Numbered from the stretch's first letter, positions 1-8,088 are shown. The stretch: DNA of 39,714 bases from Oleispira sp964022115 (GCA_964022115.1 CAXIBC010000017.1:1-39714), one strand, 5' to 3'. Notes: generated by a model from the letters alone, not told the origin. Numbers and translations are program-made.

Positions 1-380
1 GCCATCAAATCAATTTCAACTTCGGGCCACTGGTCTCTAAAGCTATTAATCGCTGGCATGAGCCAATCAAAACAACTGTGGCATTCAATGGCCATGTGCA
101 GTCTCCCTGCTTGGCCACCGGCGAGTTTTTTAATCTCACGACTGGTTTGATCCAGTTGTGGAATAATACTATCAGCCAGTTGCAGGATATGCTCTCCGGC
201 GCGGGTGAAGCGAATAGGCTTGGTTTTACGCACAAATAAGCTTACCCCTAATTTATCTTCCACATCTTTAAGTTGGTGGGATAAAGCAGATTGAGTAAGG
301 TGTAAGCGCTTAGCGGCTTCTACCAATGAGCCACCGTTGCGCAGTGCGCGGACGGTTTTAAGGTGTTTGATTTCGAGCAT
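1..380 (-). CDS. metR: MetR, LysR-type methionine regulator (3' part missing)
   Basis: LysR-family regulator. In characterised bacteria MetR controls methionine and one-carbon genes with homocysteine as coeffector. Only the first 126 residues lie in the window; the rest runs off the left edge. I translated it by hand from the ATG at 378-380. The N-terminal winged helix-turn-helix covers about residues 1-60, with MLEIKHLKTVRALRNGGS at the start and LTQSALSHQLKDVE in the recognition-helix region. Residues 97-106 read AIECHSCFDW, which matches the start of the MetR effector domain as I know it from E. coli (IECHSC...W). The ribosome binding site is weak. The gene is divergent from glpK, and the shared gap holds a MetR-type operator, which supports both the assignment and autoregulation. 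No metE is next door, unlike in enterics. Another LysR subfamily is possible but unlikely. Confidence 0.9.
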   Translation of the reverse strand, partial: MLEIKHLKTVRALRNGGSLVEAAKRLHLTQSALSHQLKDVEDKLGVSLFVRKTKPIRFTRAGEHILQLADSIIPQLDQTSREIKKLAGGQAGRLHMAIECHSCFDWLMPAINSFRDQWPEVEIDLM

Positions 381-394
381 GACTCATATCTTGT

Positions 395-407
395 TGAAAA
401 TTATTAA
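395..407. promoter_or_regulatory. Second, one-mismatch MetR-like site
   Basis: TGAAAATTATTAA matches TGAA-N5-TTCA with one mismatch in the right arm. It begins 32 bp before the perfect site at 427, about three helical turns, on the metR-proximal side. Paired MetR sites are known from enteric met promoters. The flanking DNA is AT-rich, so a chance match is possible. Confidence 0.35.
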
Positions 408-420
408 TGCTATCTTATAT

Positions 421-449
421 TTGACATGAAATAATTTCAATAATGTATT
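421..449 (+). promoter_or_regulatory. Candidate sigma-70 promoter toward glpK
   Basis: A perfect -35 hexamer TTGACA (421-426) is followed, after 17 bp, by TGTATT (444-449), which matches the -10 consensus at 4 of 6 positions. The predicted MetR site occupies the spacer. Transcription would carry a leader of roughly 145 nt before glpK. Confidence 0.35.
427..439. promoter_or_regulatory. Predicted MetR operator
   Basis: TGAAATAATTTCA is a palindrome apart from its central base. It fits the classical MetR consensus TGAA-N5-TTCA with A/T at the centre. It lies about 50 bp upstream of the metR start and 160 bp upstream of glpK. It sits between a TTGACA (421-426) and a TGTATT (444-449), so bound MetR would cover a plus-strand promoter. 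Confidence 0.65.
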
Positions 450-598
450 GTCTCTCTCCATTCGCATCCTTAAGTATGAGTCGCTGGCTTCAACTTGTGA
501 TGCTATTCAGTACTTCAATGAATACTTGGCGCTAGCCGCTTTGGCACGTAAAATCCCCCCGCATAATAAGATAAAATACCGTTAAACAAGGAAATACC

Positions 599-2092
599 AT
601 GTCTCGCTATCTTCTAGCTATTGATCAGGGAACAACGAGCAGTCGCGCCATTGTCTTCGATCTGGATGGCCATATTATTGCTACCAGTCAGCAAGAGTTT
701 GAGCAAATATTCCCACAAGATGGTTGGGTCGAGCACGACCCTGAAGCCATTTGGCGAACGACGGAAGAAACGTGTCGTGAGGCGATTAAGAAAGCGTCAC
801 TAGCAGTACAGGATATTTTATCGATCGGTATTACTAACCAGCGAGAAACAACGGTTATCTGGGATAAAAACACGGGTAAGGCAATCTATAATGCCATTGT
901 TTGGCAAGATCGACGCACCTCTGATCGCTGTCAGCAGTTGCGACAAATAGAGGGAGTCGCTGAAAAGGTCACTGCGAAAACTGGACTGTTATTGGACCCT
1001 TATTTTTCTGCCAGTAAAATTGAATGGATCCTAGATAATGTGGCCGATGCTCGAAGTAAAGCGGAAGCCGGCGAGCTGCTATTTGGGACCATAGATACCT
1101 TCTTATTATGGCGCCTAACAGGCGGTAAGCAGCATGCTACGGATGCAACCAATGCTAGCCGAACCTTGTTATTTAATATCCATACCAATGAGTGGGATAG
1201 CGAGCTGATTGAATTGTTTAATATTCCTGCTAACTTGCTGCCTGAAGTGCGCGATTGTGCTGCTGATTATGGTCATACTAAAGCCGATTTATTCGGCGCT
1301 GAGATTGCTATTGGTGGTATTGCTGGAGATCAGCAAGCAGCGTTAATAGGTCAGGCGTGCTTTACCCCAGGGATGGCAAAAAGTACGTATGGTACTGGCT
1401 GCTTTATGATAATGAATACTGGTGATCAAGCCTTACAGTCTAAGAATCGTTTATTGACGACCATAGGTTATCGCCTCAACGGCAAAACGTGTTATGCCTT
1501 AGAGGGAAGTATCTTTATGGCTGGGGCGACCATTCAATGGATACGCGATGGTTTGCAATTGATTTCGAATGCCAAAGAAAGCCAATCCCTCGCGGAGGAA
1601 ACGGGGGCTGATAACTCTGTGTACATGGTGCCTGCGTTTACTGGCTTAGGAGCTCCTTATTGGGACCCAGAAGCTCGAGGCGCTATTTTTGGCTTGTCAC
1701 GAGATACTGGCATTAAAGAAATTGTGACCGCTGGCTTACAGTCGGTGTGTTATCAAACCCGTGATTTATTACAAGCTATGGCCCATGATGGTGTTAAACC
1801 CACCACGTTAAGAGTTGATGGGGGGATGGTGGTCAATGACTGGTTAGTGCAATTCTTAGCGGATACTTTAGGTATTGAAATTGAACGCCCACAAGTGACT
1901 GAAACAACCGCTTTAGGGGTAGCCTATTTGGCCGGTTTGCAAGCGGGTGCCTTCGAAAATCTAGCCGAGGTGGCGAATTTATGGCATAACGAAGCTAAGT
2001 TTGTCCCTCAAATGTCTCAGCAGGATCGAGATCGTTTATATTATGGATGGTTAGAAGCTGTGGGTAAGGTGCTGGGTAAAAATAATGCTTAA
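599..2092 (+). CDS. glpK: Glycerol kinase
   Basis: FGGY-family kinase that phosphorylates glycerol to sn-glycerol 3-phosphate in the cytoplasm, the entry step to glycerol catabolism and phospholipid precursors. At 497 residues it is close to the usual 500. The N-terminus has the ATPase loop AIDQGTTSSRAIVFD (residues 7-21), the middle carries IAGDQQAALIGQ and YGTGCFMIMNTG, and the C-terminal lobe has the FGGY-type segment GGMVVNDWLVQFLADTLG. An AAGGAA Shine-Dalgarno lies five bases before the ATG. No glpF or glpD lies beside it, so it looks like a stand-alone transcription unit. Its 5' region is shared with metR, an unusual neighbour. There is no clear intrinsic terminator after it, only a weak hairpin near 2100-2120. 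Confidence 0.96.
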   Translation: MSRYLLAIDQGTTSSRAIVFDLDGHIIATSQQEFEQIFPQDGWVEHDPEAIWRTTEETCREAIKKASLAVQDILSIGITNQRETTVIWDKNTGKAIYNAIVWQDRRTSDRCQQLRQIEGVAEKVTAKTGLLLDPYFSASKIEWILDNVADARSKAEAGELLFGTIDTFLLWRLTGGKQHATDATNASRTLLFNIHTNEWDSELIELFNIPANLLPEVRDCAADYGHTKADLFGAEIAIGGIAGDQQAALIGQACFTPGMAKSTYGTGCFMIMNTGDQALQSKNRLLTTIGYRLNGKTCYALEGSIFMAGATIQWIRDGLQLISNAKESQSLAEETGADNSVYMVPAFTGLGAPYWDPEARGAIFGLSRDTGIKEIVTAGLQSVCYQTRDLLQAMAHDGVKPTTLRVDGGMVVNDWLVQFLADTLGIEIERPQVTETTALGVAYLAGLQAGAFENLAEVANLWHNEAKFVPQMSQQDRDRLYYGWLEAVGKVLGKNNA

Positions 2093-2227
2093 TTAAGTCA
2101 TTGACTCAAGGATGAGTTAGCAGGTTTGCGCCATGTTATTTGTTAATAATACGTAAATTGACATGGCAGGCTTCTACCAGATCTTTATAATCACGCACCG
2201 AACTTTTTTGCCGCAACTTAACTTAGT

Positions 2228-3343
2228 GTGACTATTATCATGGATGTGCTTTTGGATAATCGAAGTGATACTGTTCGCAGAACGCTGCTAGCCAGTTGCG
2301 GTGCACTGCTGTATACCTTTGTATTTCTAATCTGTTATGGCCTAGGTTATGTTTTAATCTCCCAGGCCAATATGGTTCTCTTAATCACCACATTTTGGCT
2401 TGGTCATCTGGCTATTATAACCTTCGTGATCTATCGTCAAAAAAAGAATCTTCATGTCGCTAGCATGACCCTACCTCACATGGTTTGGGCTATCATCTTT
2501 GTTAGTATCACTTTATATTATACGGTTGAAATTCGCTCTGCATTAATGATGTCTTACCTCACCATTCTTCCTTTTGGAGCGTTTCGTTTAAATTGGCGTG
2601 GTATTTTTGGCATAACTCTCTTTACCTTAGCGAGCTATGCAACGGCTTTATTCTTTTTACAGCAGAGTCGACCAGGTCATTGGTCAGCAGACTTAGAGTT
2701 AATTATTGGGTCAACCTTTTTATTATCTTTGCTAGGTTATAGTGTCTTGGGGCGCGAATTCAGCATGTTGCGTGAGCGCTTAACCAAGAGTAATCAGCAG
2801 CTTCAATTAGCCTTGCATAAAATTGAAGAATTAGTCATACAAGATGAACTTACGGGCCTATACAACCGTCGTCACCTTTTCGATATGTTAGATAAACAAA
2901 GAGCCATCGCTAATCGAGAAGGGACGCCTTTTGTATTGGCTTTTATCGATCTGGATCATTTTAAAAAAATAAATGATCAATACGGCCATGCTGTCGGGGA
3001 TAAGGTCTTGCGCCAATTTTCTGATTTATTGCAAGAGTCTGTCAGAGAGATAGATCTCGTGGCCCGTTATGGTGGTGAAGAGTTTGTTTTATTACTCAAC
3101 GGTGTGGGTATTGATACGGCTGAGCAGGTATTGGAACGAATTCGTACTTCGGTTGAGAGGATGAGAGTCTCAAGTGAAATGATTGCGCTGACGATTTCTG
3201 TGGGTATTACAGAGTATATTGCCTTGGAGGCGGGTGAAGTTACTTTGGAACGCGCCGATAAACTACTCTATGCCGCTAAGCAAAGTGGGCGTAATAAAGT
3301 CGTCCGAGATAATGATGATGCTACTTTAGTGATGTCAGATTGA
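2228..3343 (+). CDS. Membrane-anchored GGDEF diguanylate cyclase
   Basis: Predicted to make cyclic di-GMP from two GTP at the inner membrane. The first 180 or so residues hold about six hydrophobic segments, a MASE-like sensor region of unassigned ligand. A short coiled stretch (LRERLTKSNQQLQLALHKIEELV) follows. The GGDEF domain opens with DELTGLYNRRHLFDML. The active-site loop is GGEEF (about residues 282-286). The allosteric I-site RxxD (REID) sits five residues before it, so both catalysis and product inhibition look intact. No EAL, PAS or receiver domain is present. The longest frame begins with GTG at 2228; an in-frame ATG at 2240 is an equally good start. The signal sensed and the output pathway cannot be told from context. 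Confidence 0.92.
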   Translation: MTIIMDVLLDNRSDTVRRTLLASCGALLYTFVFLICYGLGYVLISQANMVLLITTFWLGHLAIITFVIYRQKKNLHVASMTLPHMVWAIIFVSITLYYTVEIRSALMMSYLTILPFGAFRLNWRGIFGITLFTLASYATALFFLQQSRPGHWSADLELIIGSTFLLSLLGYSVLGREFSMLRERLTKSNQQLQLALHKIEELVIQDELTGLYNRRHLFDMLDKQRAIANREGTPFVLAFIDLDHFKKINDQYGHAVGDKVLRQFSDLLQESVREIDLVARYGGEEFVLLLNGVGIDTAEQVLERIRTSVERMRVSSEMIALTISVGITEYIALEAGEVTLERADKLLYAAKQSGRNKVVRDNDDATLVMSD

Positions 3344-3424
3344 CCCTAGGTGATATGCTCGTTCAGTTTTCTCGTTAATCGTGTTACTTTAGCCGCTTAT
3401 TATTGACCTTATGAAGTAGACCTG

Positions 3425-3640
3425 ATGAACCAAGTATTTATCAACAAAGAGCCCGTTGAGCTGTATAAAATCCTAAAGTTTGAAGGTATTCGTGCCAGTG
3501 GCGCTGAAGCTAAAGCGGTGATTGCTGAAGGTGGTGTTAAAGTAAACGGTGACTTTGAAACTCGTAAGCGTAAACAAATTGTTGCTGGGGATGTCATCGA
3601 ATGTGATGGCGAGTCGTACCAGGTTCAGCTAGAAGGCTAA
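3425..3640 (+). CDS. Small S4-domain RNA-binding protein (YbcJ-like)
   Basis: A 71-residue protein that is essentially one S4 domain, of the YbcJ type (PF13275). Visible hallmarks are the helical stretch ILKFEGIRASGAEAKAVIAE followed by GGVKVNGDFETRKRKQIVAGD, the loop-strand unit that contacts structured RNA in S4 proteins. Full S4 enzymes carry a catalytic domain; here there is none, so a binding role on rRNA or another structured RNA is inferred. The length and the basic RKRKQ patch are typical of the family. It has its own start at ATG 3425 and is convergent with the methyltransferase gene, sharing a terminator hairpin that overlaps both stop codons. Confidence 0.85.
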   Translation: MNQVFINKEPVELYKILKFEGIRASGAEAKAVIAEGGVKVNGDFETRKRKQIVAGDVIECDGESYQVQLEG

Positions 3641-3655
3641 CCGCGGGTTAGTCTT
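3633..3655. terminator. Bidirectional hairpin overlapping two stop codons
   Basis: The arms at 3633-3642 and 3646-3655 form ten pairs (one G-U) around a three-base GCG loop. It covers the stop codon of the S4 gene (3638-3640) and the first two bases of the convergent methyltransferase stop (3654-3656). The plus-strand side is followed by a T-rich stretch. Confidence 0.55.
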
Positions 3656-4475
3656 AGCGTATTTTATTGATCTCCTTATTATATTGATCTTCGTATTGTT
3701 GCATGAGTCGATGTTTTTTTGTTTGCTCATGTAATGCCTTATCGTTAGCACAAACAAATGGACCCGCTTTGCACATTACGCAGCAGCTTTCTTGTTGATG
3801 ACTCTTTCCTTTTAATAACTCCAATAGCTCGTGATCATGATCACTTTGCGACTTAGAACTCCAGACATAGGTAGTGCCCTGAGTATCTTTAACGTGTTTA
3901 TCACGATCGACATTTCTTATGCGGTAGCCCGGAAACTTTTCAATAGCAAAGGGCATTGAGCCTAAATAATGGATCTTCTCTAGATTTTGATTAAGGCTAT
4001 TTTCTATATTCCACTCAGTATAAGGTTTTACGTCTTTTGAGGTGATGTAGCATAATTGAGCGCCGTCTGGATCTAAGAAATATTGTTCACAATGAATAAG
4101 GAACTGTCGTAATAAAAGTCGGTTTAACGTATTAATACTGATATCTCCCAAGTCCTGAAAGTCATTGGGATTGGCCAGTGCAGGCACGAGGGGGAATTGA
4201 AAAATCACGAGATCAAACTTTTTATTTTTCATTTCTTGCCAAGCTTTAGGCCAGCTTGTAGGTAGAGTAACATCAAAGCCGAAGAGGACTTCTTGATTTG
4301 GATGAGAGCGTAATCGCTCAATAGCATGGTGCTGGTATTTATTTTCTAGTATGTGCTGCTGATCGAAGACGGTCGCTGTTAACTGACTAGGCTTAAATTC
4401 TTGCCAAAGGGAGGCGGAAAACGATAAGTCACCATCACCGATAGTGAGTATTCGCCAGTGAGATTTTAGAAACAT
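3654..4475 (-). CDS. BMT5-like (DUF2431) methyltransferase with zinc-finger-like C-terminus
   Basis: Probable SAM-dependent methyltransferase of the BMT5-like Rossmann family, named for the yeast 25S rRNA uridine-N3 methyltransferase. The glycine-rich motif I is ILTIGDGDLSFSAS (residues 9-22), very close to the family's G-x-G-x-x-S-F-S signature. A likely acidic motif follows at TATVFDQQ, and FDLVIFQFPLV (87-97) fits motif IV. The C-terminal tail has cysteines at 231, 232, 235 and 242 and histidines at 249 and 255. The spacing C232-x2-C235-x13-H249-x5-H255 resembles a U1/JAZ-type C2H2 finger and could bind Zn and RNA. The gene stands alone, convergent with the S4 protein. The substrate is unknown; rRNA or tRNA uridine is the family-based guess. 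Confidence 0.75.
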   Translation of the reverse strand: MFLKSHWRILTIGDGDLSFSASLWQEFKPSQLTATVFDQQHILENKYQHHAIERLRSHPNQEVLFGFDVTLPTSWPKAWQEMKNKKFDLVIFQFPLVPALANPNDFQDLGDISINTLNRLLLRQFLIHCEQYFLDPDGAQLCYITSKDVKPYTEWNIENSLNQNLEKIHYLGSMPFAIEKFPGYRIRNVDRDKHVKDTQGTTYVWSSKSQSDHDHELLELLKGKSHQQESCCVMCKAGPFVCANDKALHEQTKKHRLMQQYEDQYNKEINKIR

Positions 4476-4514
4476 GTTTGCTTGATTCTTAGTGGGACAG
4501 TCTGACGGGAAAGG

Positions 4515-4546
4515 ACTCCCACTATCAGCATGCTGATAGTGGGAGT
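4515..4546 (-). terminator. 32-bp perfect palindrome after the aminotransferase gene
   Basis: The half-sites ACTCCCACTATCAGCA and its exact reverse complement abut with no spacer, giving a 16-bp stem if folded. It lies 20 bp downstream of the aminotransferase stop on the minus strand, and the transcript continues CCTTTCCC, a poor T-tract. Termination or mRNA 3'-end protection is likely, but a protein-binding palindrome is possible because the methyltransferase start is only about 40 bp further on. Confidence 0.5.
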
Positions 4547-4565
4547 AGAGTCATTTAATACTCAG

Positions 4566-5693
4566 TTAAAGGATCTGATCCAATACGCTTTCAAGTTTAG
4601 CAACGGTACGGTCGACATTGTGTAGCTTGTCTAAACCGAACAAACCTAGGCGGAAGGTTTTGTAATCGGCTCCTTCATCGCACTGTAGTGGAACGCCTGC
4701 AGCGGCTTGCATACCTTGAGCAGCAAACTTCTTACCGTTTTGCATGTCCCCATCGGTGGTGTAGTTTACTACTACGCCAGGGGCCTTAAAGCCTTCTGCA
4801 GCAACACTCTTAATGCCTTTGCTTTCTAATAAAGCGCGTACTTTTTGACCAAGCTCGATTTGTTCTGCACGCACTTTTTCAAAACCGTATTCTTTGGTTT
4901 CTAGCATAGTATCGCGGAACTTAGTGAGGGCATCGGTTGGCATAGTCGCGTGATAAGCATGACCACCATTTTCATAGGCTTGCATAATGGTATGCCACTG
5001 CTTTAGGTTGCAAGCAAAGCTAGAGCTGGTGGTTTTATCCATTTCCGCGAGGGCATCATTATTTAGCATAACAAGGGCGGCGCAAGGGGAAGCACTCCAG
5101 CCTTTTTGTGGTGCGCTGATTAGAATATCGATACCGATATCCTTCATATCAACCCAGAGTGTGCCGGAAGCTACGCAGTCTAATACAAATAAACCACCTA
5201 CCGAATGAACGGCTTCTGCGACGGCTTTTAAATAATCGTCAGGCAGTATCATGCCAGAGGCTGTTTCTACGTGGGGAGCGAAAACCATTTGTGGTTTTTC
5301 ACTTTTAATTGTCGCCACAACTTCTTCAATCGGTGCCGGTGCGAATGGGGCTTGTGGGCCGTCTTCAATGGTACGAGCTTTGAGTACAATGCTGTCTGAT
5401 GGAATATTGCCCATCTCAAAAATTTGCGTCCAGCGGTAGCTGAACCAACCATTACGAATGACCAAACATTTTTTGTCTTGGGCAAATTGACGCGCAACGG
5501 CTTCCATTCCATAAGTACCACCGCCAGGCACAATGACAGTTGCATCGGCGTTATAGACGTCTTTTAGTGTACTAGAAATGTCATTCATTACACCCTGGAA
5601 GGCTTGAGACATATGGTTAAGAGAGCGGTCGGTAAAAACGACTGAATATTCTAATAACCCTTGTGGATCGACATCGGGTAATAAACCGGCCAT
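4566..5693 (-). CDS. Class V PLP aminotransferase (alanine-glyoxylate / serine-pyruvate type)
   Basis: A fold-type I pyridoxal-phosphate enzyme of aminotransferase class V, 375 residues. The glycine-rich phosphate region is VPGGGTYGMEAVARQ (55-69). The cofactor-pairing aspartate is D172 in FVLDCVASG, and the Schiff-base lysine is K197 in SAPQKGWSASP. Overall it resembles the alanine-glyoxylate / serine-pyruvate branch rather than SerC or cysteine desulfurases, so glyoxylate or pyruvate is the probable acceptor. The exact amino donor cannot be read from the sequence. It is a single-gene unit with a strong palindrome behind it, and no neighbouring gene suggests a pathway. A 2-aminoethylphosphonate aminotransferase is an alternative, but no phosphonate gene is nearby. 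Confidence 0.85.
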   Translation of the reverse strand: MAGLLPDVDPQGLLEYSVVFTDRSLNHMSQAFQGVMNDISSTLKDVYNADATVIVPGGGTYGMEAVARQFAQDKKCLVIRNGWFSYRWTQIFEMGNIPSDSIVLKARTIEDGPQAPFAPAPIEEVVATIKSEKPQMVFAPHVETASGMILPDDYLKAVAEAVHSVGGLFVLDCVASGTLWVDMKDIGIDILISAPQKGWSASPCAALVMLNNDALAEMDKTTSSSFACNLKQWHTIMQAYENGGHAYHATMPTDALTKFRDTMLETKEYGFEKVRAEQIELGQKVRALLESKGIKSVAAEGFKAPGVVVNYTTDGDMQNGKKFAAQGMQAAAGVPLQCDEGADYKTFRLGLFGLDKLHNVDRTVAKLESVLDQIL

Positions 5694-5839
5694 GTAATTC
5701 TCCTATTATTGGTTTTAATGAGTGATTAAATAACTGAAAAATAGCTAACCTCCTATTAGAAAAGAGATAACCTCGAGAGTAAAGTCACTTTTAGTTTTGA
5801 AGGCTAAAAGCGCGTAAAAAATGCTAATACAAGGGCTTA

Positions 5840-6532
5840 TTAAAACGGGCAGGGGCAGTAGGCATCGATCTCAATCCCCGTTATTGGGTGAGTAAACTGC
5901 AAGCTCGTTGCGTGCAGCATTAAGCGCTCGGCCATGTGCTGACTTTCACCGCTTGGGCTGGGGTATAAGTCACAGCCTAGAATGGCGTGGCCAAGTTGTT
6001 GGCTATGTATTCTAAGCTGATGGGTGCGCCCTGTGAGTGGTTGGTAAATAACTCGGCTAATAGGGTGCTCTTGTCCGTTATGCTGAAAGTCTTCATGGCT
6101 TAAGCATTGATAGGCGGTGAGTGCAGGCTTGCCGGTCGTATTGCATATTTTTTGATACGGAAATTCGCCTTTCGCAATCGCGAGTTCAATCTGGCCTTGA
6201 GTTGTGGAAAGTTGCCCTGCTAATAATGCCGTATAGGTTTTTTTTACCTTGCGCTCACTGAATTGTCGATTAAGTTGGGCGCTGACCGCTTTATTTAGGG
6301 CGATAATCATTATGCCCGACGTGCCTAAATCTAAGCGGTGGATCATCAGTGCTGAAGGGAAATCTTGTATTAAACGATAATGCACAGAATCTAAGTTGGC
6401 AGGGTGTTTTCCCGAAAGACTCAGCAGTTTTGTCGGTTTGTTGATGAGCAAGATATGCTCATCTTGATAGAGAATTTCAATATCGTCATGGCACTTAGGG
6501 GCAATAAAATCATCCGCAGAGTTCGCTTTCAT
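5840..6532 (-). CDS. rluA: RluA-family pseudouridine synthase
   Basis: Isomerises specific uridines to pseudouridine; E. coli RluA acts on 23S rRNA position 746 and on tRNA position 32. The 230-residue protein has no S4 domain, which fits RluA rather than RluC or RluD. Motifs seen: the catalytic HRLDLGTSG with D68, DEHILLINKPTKLLS before it, and PLTGRTHQLRIHSQQLGHAILG in the C-terminal half, the standard motif II/III region. The start lies 8 bp after the DUF3108 stop, so the two are probably co-transcribed. A small AT-rich hairpin (5788-5810) follows the gene and may help terminate it. The precise target nucleotides are inferred from the family. Confidence 0.88.
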   Translation of the reverse strand: MKANSADDFIAPKCHDDIEILYQDEHILLINKPTKLLSLSGKHPANLDSVHYRLIQDFPSALMIHRLDLGTSGIMIIALNKAVSAQLNRQFSERKVKKTYTALLAGQLSTTQGQIELAIAKGEFPYQKICNTTGKPALTAYQCLSHEDFQHNGQEHPISRVIYQPLTGRTHQLRIHSQQLGHAILGCDLYPSPSGESQHMAERLMLHATSLQFTHPITGIEIDAYCPCPF

Positions 6533-6540
6533 GAATGCTG

Positions 6541-7287
6541 CTATTTGTTTTTTTCTTTGCCTAAGGTCTTACCATTAATATCAGCATAGGTAAGATCGAT
6601 CTGATAGGTTTGCCCGTCTTTTTGCTTTTGCTTTAAACGTACCAGCATATAATCATAATCGGTAGCAAACCAAATATAGGTTTTTTTCTTGCTCTTCTTT
6701 TTTTCGACTTGTTCTATTTTAACGGTGCGTAAAGTGCCCACCTTAGTTTTTAACGATTCAAAGCCCACCATTTGGAATTTGAAATCCTTCACTTTATTAC
6801 GATCGAATACTGGGTAAGTGAATTGGGTCTTACCTTGCTTTAAGTCGATACTGGCTTGGATGTTATAGCTTAGATTGTCTTGCACTAGATCGTGCCAATG
6901 GCCTTCAAAAACTTTTTGATTTTCGCCATTGATTATCTGTTTTTGTTGCCAGTTAAAGCGTTGGTCGCGATCAGGTTCTTTAAATAAACCGGTACGCAGG
7001 TAACGATACTGTAGAGGTTGGATGGTATTTTGTGCAAAGCGAAAAATGCTGATTTCTTCGAGTCCGGCAATGGCTGAGTCGGCTTCAAATTTTAATAGGG
7101 CAGTGCCATCTTCTAGGTAACTTAAAGAACGCTTAGCGTCGACATTAATAGGGAACCAGCCGCCACTCCAGGTAGCATTGTACTCTGCGGTAAACTCTGG
7201 GTAAGGGTATTGGGTATCTGCTAAGACCGCGCTTGAAATACTGTAGAAAAGAAAGGACGTTAGCAGGAAAAATCGAGAAAAGGCCAT
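6541..7287 (-). CDS. DUF3108 exported protein
   Basis: A 248-residue secreted or periplasmic protein of family DUF3108, function not established. The N-terminus is a clear signal peptide: basic MAFSR, a hydrophobic run FFLLTSFLFYSISSA, and cleavage likely after AVLA. The mature part starts YPYPEFTAEYNATWSGGWFPINVDAKRSL, a typical DUF3108 opening, and is rich in beta-forming stretches such as FRFAQNTIQPLQYRYLRTGLF. Related genes commonly lie downstream of purM-purN in Pseudomonas-type genomes, as here, but the hairpin at 7373-7412 separates it from purN. It probably shares a transcript with rluA, with only 8 bp between them. An envelope lipid- or polysaccharide-binding role is only a guess. 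Confidence 0.8.
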   Translation of the reverse strand: MAFSRFFLLTSFLFYSISSAVLADTQYPYPEFTAEYNATWSGGWFPINVDAKRSLSYLEDGTALLKFEADSAIAGLEEISIFRFAQNTIQPLQYRYLRTGLFKEPDRDQRFNWQQKQIINGENQKVFEGHWHDLVQDNLSYNIQASIDLKQGKTQFTYPVFDRNKVKDFKFQMVGFESLKTKVGTLRTVKIEQVEKKKSKKKTYIWFATDYDYMLVRLKQKQKDGQTYQIDLTYADINGKTLGKEKNK

Positions 7288-7372
7288 TATGATGTCATTT
7301 TGCTATCCATGAAGGGTTCAGTATATCGACCATAGGAGAAATGACAACAGAATACCTGCTTGCGGTGTAGAG

Positions 7373-7412
7373 CTTATTAATTGCGAGCCAAGGCTAGCTC
7401 GCAATTAATAAG
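7373..7412 (-). terminator. Strong stem-loop after purN
   Basis: Two perfectly complementary 16-base arms (7373-7388 and 7397-7412) enclose an 8-base loop, CAAGGCTA. The AT-rich ends of the stem supply a U-rich 3' arm in either direction. It starts about ten bases past the purN stop and so probably ends the purM-purN transcript before DUF3108-rluA. Confidence 0.65.
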
Positions 7413-7422
7413 GAAGAATAGT

Positions 7423-8085
7423 CTAAGGCTGAAGCTGAATACCACTTGCGGGTAAGGTTTGGCCATCGAGTAAAGCGTCATTGCCTTTCATGCTTAAGCG
7501 GCCTTCACAAAACCATTTAACCGCAATCGGGTAAATAATATGTTCTTGCTCATGCACACGTTGCTGCAGTAGGGTCGCATTATCGATATCTAGAATGGGC
7601 ACTATGGCTTGAATAGCATTCGGGCCACCATCCAATTCTTCGGTAACAAAGTGTACGGTTACCCCATGGATATCATCACCGGCATCTAAGGCGCGCTGAT
7701 GGGTATTTAAACCTTGGTATTTTGGCAATAACGAAGGATGAATATTTAATAAACGTCCTTCGTAATAGCGAGTGAAATCGGCGGTCAAAATACGCATGAA
7801 ACCGGCTAATACTACAAGATCGGGTTTGAGGTCTTCGATCATGCGAATGAGTGCATGGTCAAATTCTTCACGACTAGCATACAGGGTATGGTCGATGAGA
7901 TCGGTATGTAAGCCCATTGCTTGTGCTTTTTCTAAGCCAGCAGCCGTTGGACGGTTACTGATGATGCCCACGATTTCTGCATCAATCTCTTCGGCTTTTA
8001 CCGCCTCGGCAATGGCCGCCATATTGCTGCCAGTGCCTGAGATGAGAATAACAATACGTGGTTTTTCTGCTTCACTCGCTTGCAT
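7423..8085 (-). CDS. purN: Phosphoribosylglycinamide formyltransferase
   Basis: Third step of de novo purine synthesis: transfers a formyl group from 10-formyltetrahydrofolate to GAR, in the cytoplasm. The N-terminal phosphate loop is ISGTGSNMAAI (15-25). The catalytic triad expected for PurN is complete: N114 and H116 in LLNIHPSLLPKYQG and D152 in EELDGGP. The 220 residues agree with the family, with a slightly extended N-terminus (MQASEAEKPR). The ATG is three bases after the purM stop, so the two are almost certainly translated from one mRNA and catalyse near-consecutive purine steps. A strong hairpin closes the unit. Confidence 0.95.
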   Translation of the reverse strand: MQASEAEKPRIVILISGTGSNMAAIAEAVKAEEIDAEIVGIISNRPTAAGLEKAQAMGLHTDLIDHTLYASREEFDHALIRMIEDLKPDLVVLAGFMRILTADFTRYYEGRLLNIHPSLLPKYQGLNTHQRALDAGDDIHGVTVHFVTEELDGGPNAIQAIVPILDIDNATLLQQRVHEQEHIIYPIAVKWFCEGRLSMKGNDALLDGQTLPASGIQLQP

Positions 8086-8088
8086 GAC

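Noticed and set aside
476..535. A 19-codon frame (MSRWLQLV...) in the glpK leader as a leader peptide
   Set aside because: No ribosome binding site, no biased codon content and no terminator/antiterminator pair around it.
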